A stretch of DNA of 64,000 nt, taken from contig CAWVSL010000001.1 in assembly GCA_963933115.1 (NCBI GenBank), forward strand, positions 71,575 through 135,574, in the 5' to 3' direction. The notes below the pieces were generated by a model. That model was not told the DNA's origin and ran no database searches. It worked only from the letters and a program-made list of their open reading frames with translations. A program made the translations under genes and the position numbers. This DNA comes from JALJPB01 sp963933115 (lineage in GTDB: Bacteria > Pseudomonadota > Gammaproteobacteria > Enterobacterales > Alteromonadaceae). Positions 63,958-64,000 of the stretch are shown here, one piece after another (within the stretch, counting starts at the first letter, position 1; each line of letters opens with the position of its first letter).

Positions 63958-64000
63958 TTAGTTAACATCAGCATTTCATATAACAAATACATATAACAAA

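Noticed and set aside
1..64000. CRISPR arrays, insertion sequences, phage genes, tRNA and rRNA genes
   Set aside because: No regular spaced repeats, transposase or integrase frames, tRNA cloverleaf candidates or rRNA-like stretches were noticed on either strand.

Overview
The window reads as chromosomal DNA from an AT-rich marine gammaproteobacterium of the Alteromonadales, most like Colwellia or a close relative. This is inferred from gene content, gene order and protein similarity as I recall it; no search was run. There is no phage, insertion sequence, CRISPR array, rRNA or tRNA gene visible. Almost everything is core metabolism and cell-envelope biology, with intact reading frames and tight operons.

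Layout. (1) 1-13.3 kb, minus strand: a nuo operon for proton-pumping NADH:quinone oxidoreductase (complex I), nuoA-B-CD-E-F-G-H-I-J-K-L-M, with nuoM cut by the left edge and nuoC and nuoD fused. (2) 14-17 kb, minus: a Lon-family ATP-dependent protease with a palindrome-rich promoter, and a YbeL-type zinc-ribbon protein. (3) 17.2-30.5 kb, plus: the conserved leuS-lptE-holA-nadD-rsfS-rlmH-mrdA-mrdB-rlpA-dacA-ybeD-lipB-lipA block, which links translation, LPS export, replication, NAD synthesis, rod-shape peptidoglycan synthesis and lipoate synthesis. (4) 30.5-35 kb: an MFS permease, aroC and prmB on minus, divergent smrB, and convergent sixA. (5) 35.9-40.5 kb, plus: a 1553-residue hybrid sensor joining a beta-propeller periplasmic region to PAS-PAS-GGDEF-EAL. 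(6) 40.7-44.6 kb, minus: a small membrane protein with its own well-marked promoter, then the fadI-fadJ beta-oxidation pair behind a FadR-like palindrome. (7) 44.9-53.5 kb, plus: a MoxR/Bat operon (moxR, DUF58, DUF4381, batA, batB/C fusion, batD) followed by an ECF sigma factor and a DUF3379 putative anti-sigma factor. (8) 53.6-64 kb, minus: an endonuclease/exonuclease/phosphatase-family enzyme, putP, galE, a DHH phosphoesterase, and the sulfate-activation genes cysD, cysN, an SLC13/RCK permease and cysC.

How the parts work together: cysDN makes APS, cysC makes PAPS, and the SLC13 permease between them probably brings in sulfate. The DHH protein starts 11 bases after cysC and could clear a nucleotide by-product. 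The mrdA/mrdB/rlpA/dacA cluster builds and trims the lateral wall. The Bat proteins form a membrane VWA complex with a MoxR chaperone, and a sigma/anti-sigma pair sits just downstream.

I found no large unknown system. The best unexplained signals are regulatory: paired 15-bp palindromes 32 bp apart, one covering the -35 box of the 66-codon membrane gene; a recurring ATTATAATGAC element in three separate intergenic regions, one copy forming a 26-bp near-palindrome; and nested palindromes before the Lon-like gene. Many genes use TTG or GTG starts with good Shine-Dalgarno sequences, and several starts were moved for that reason.
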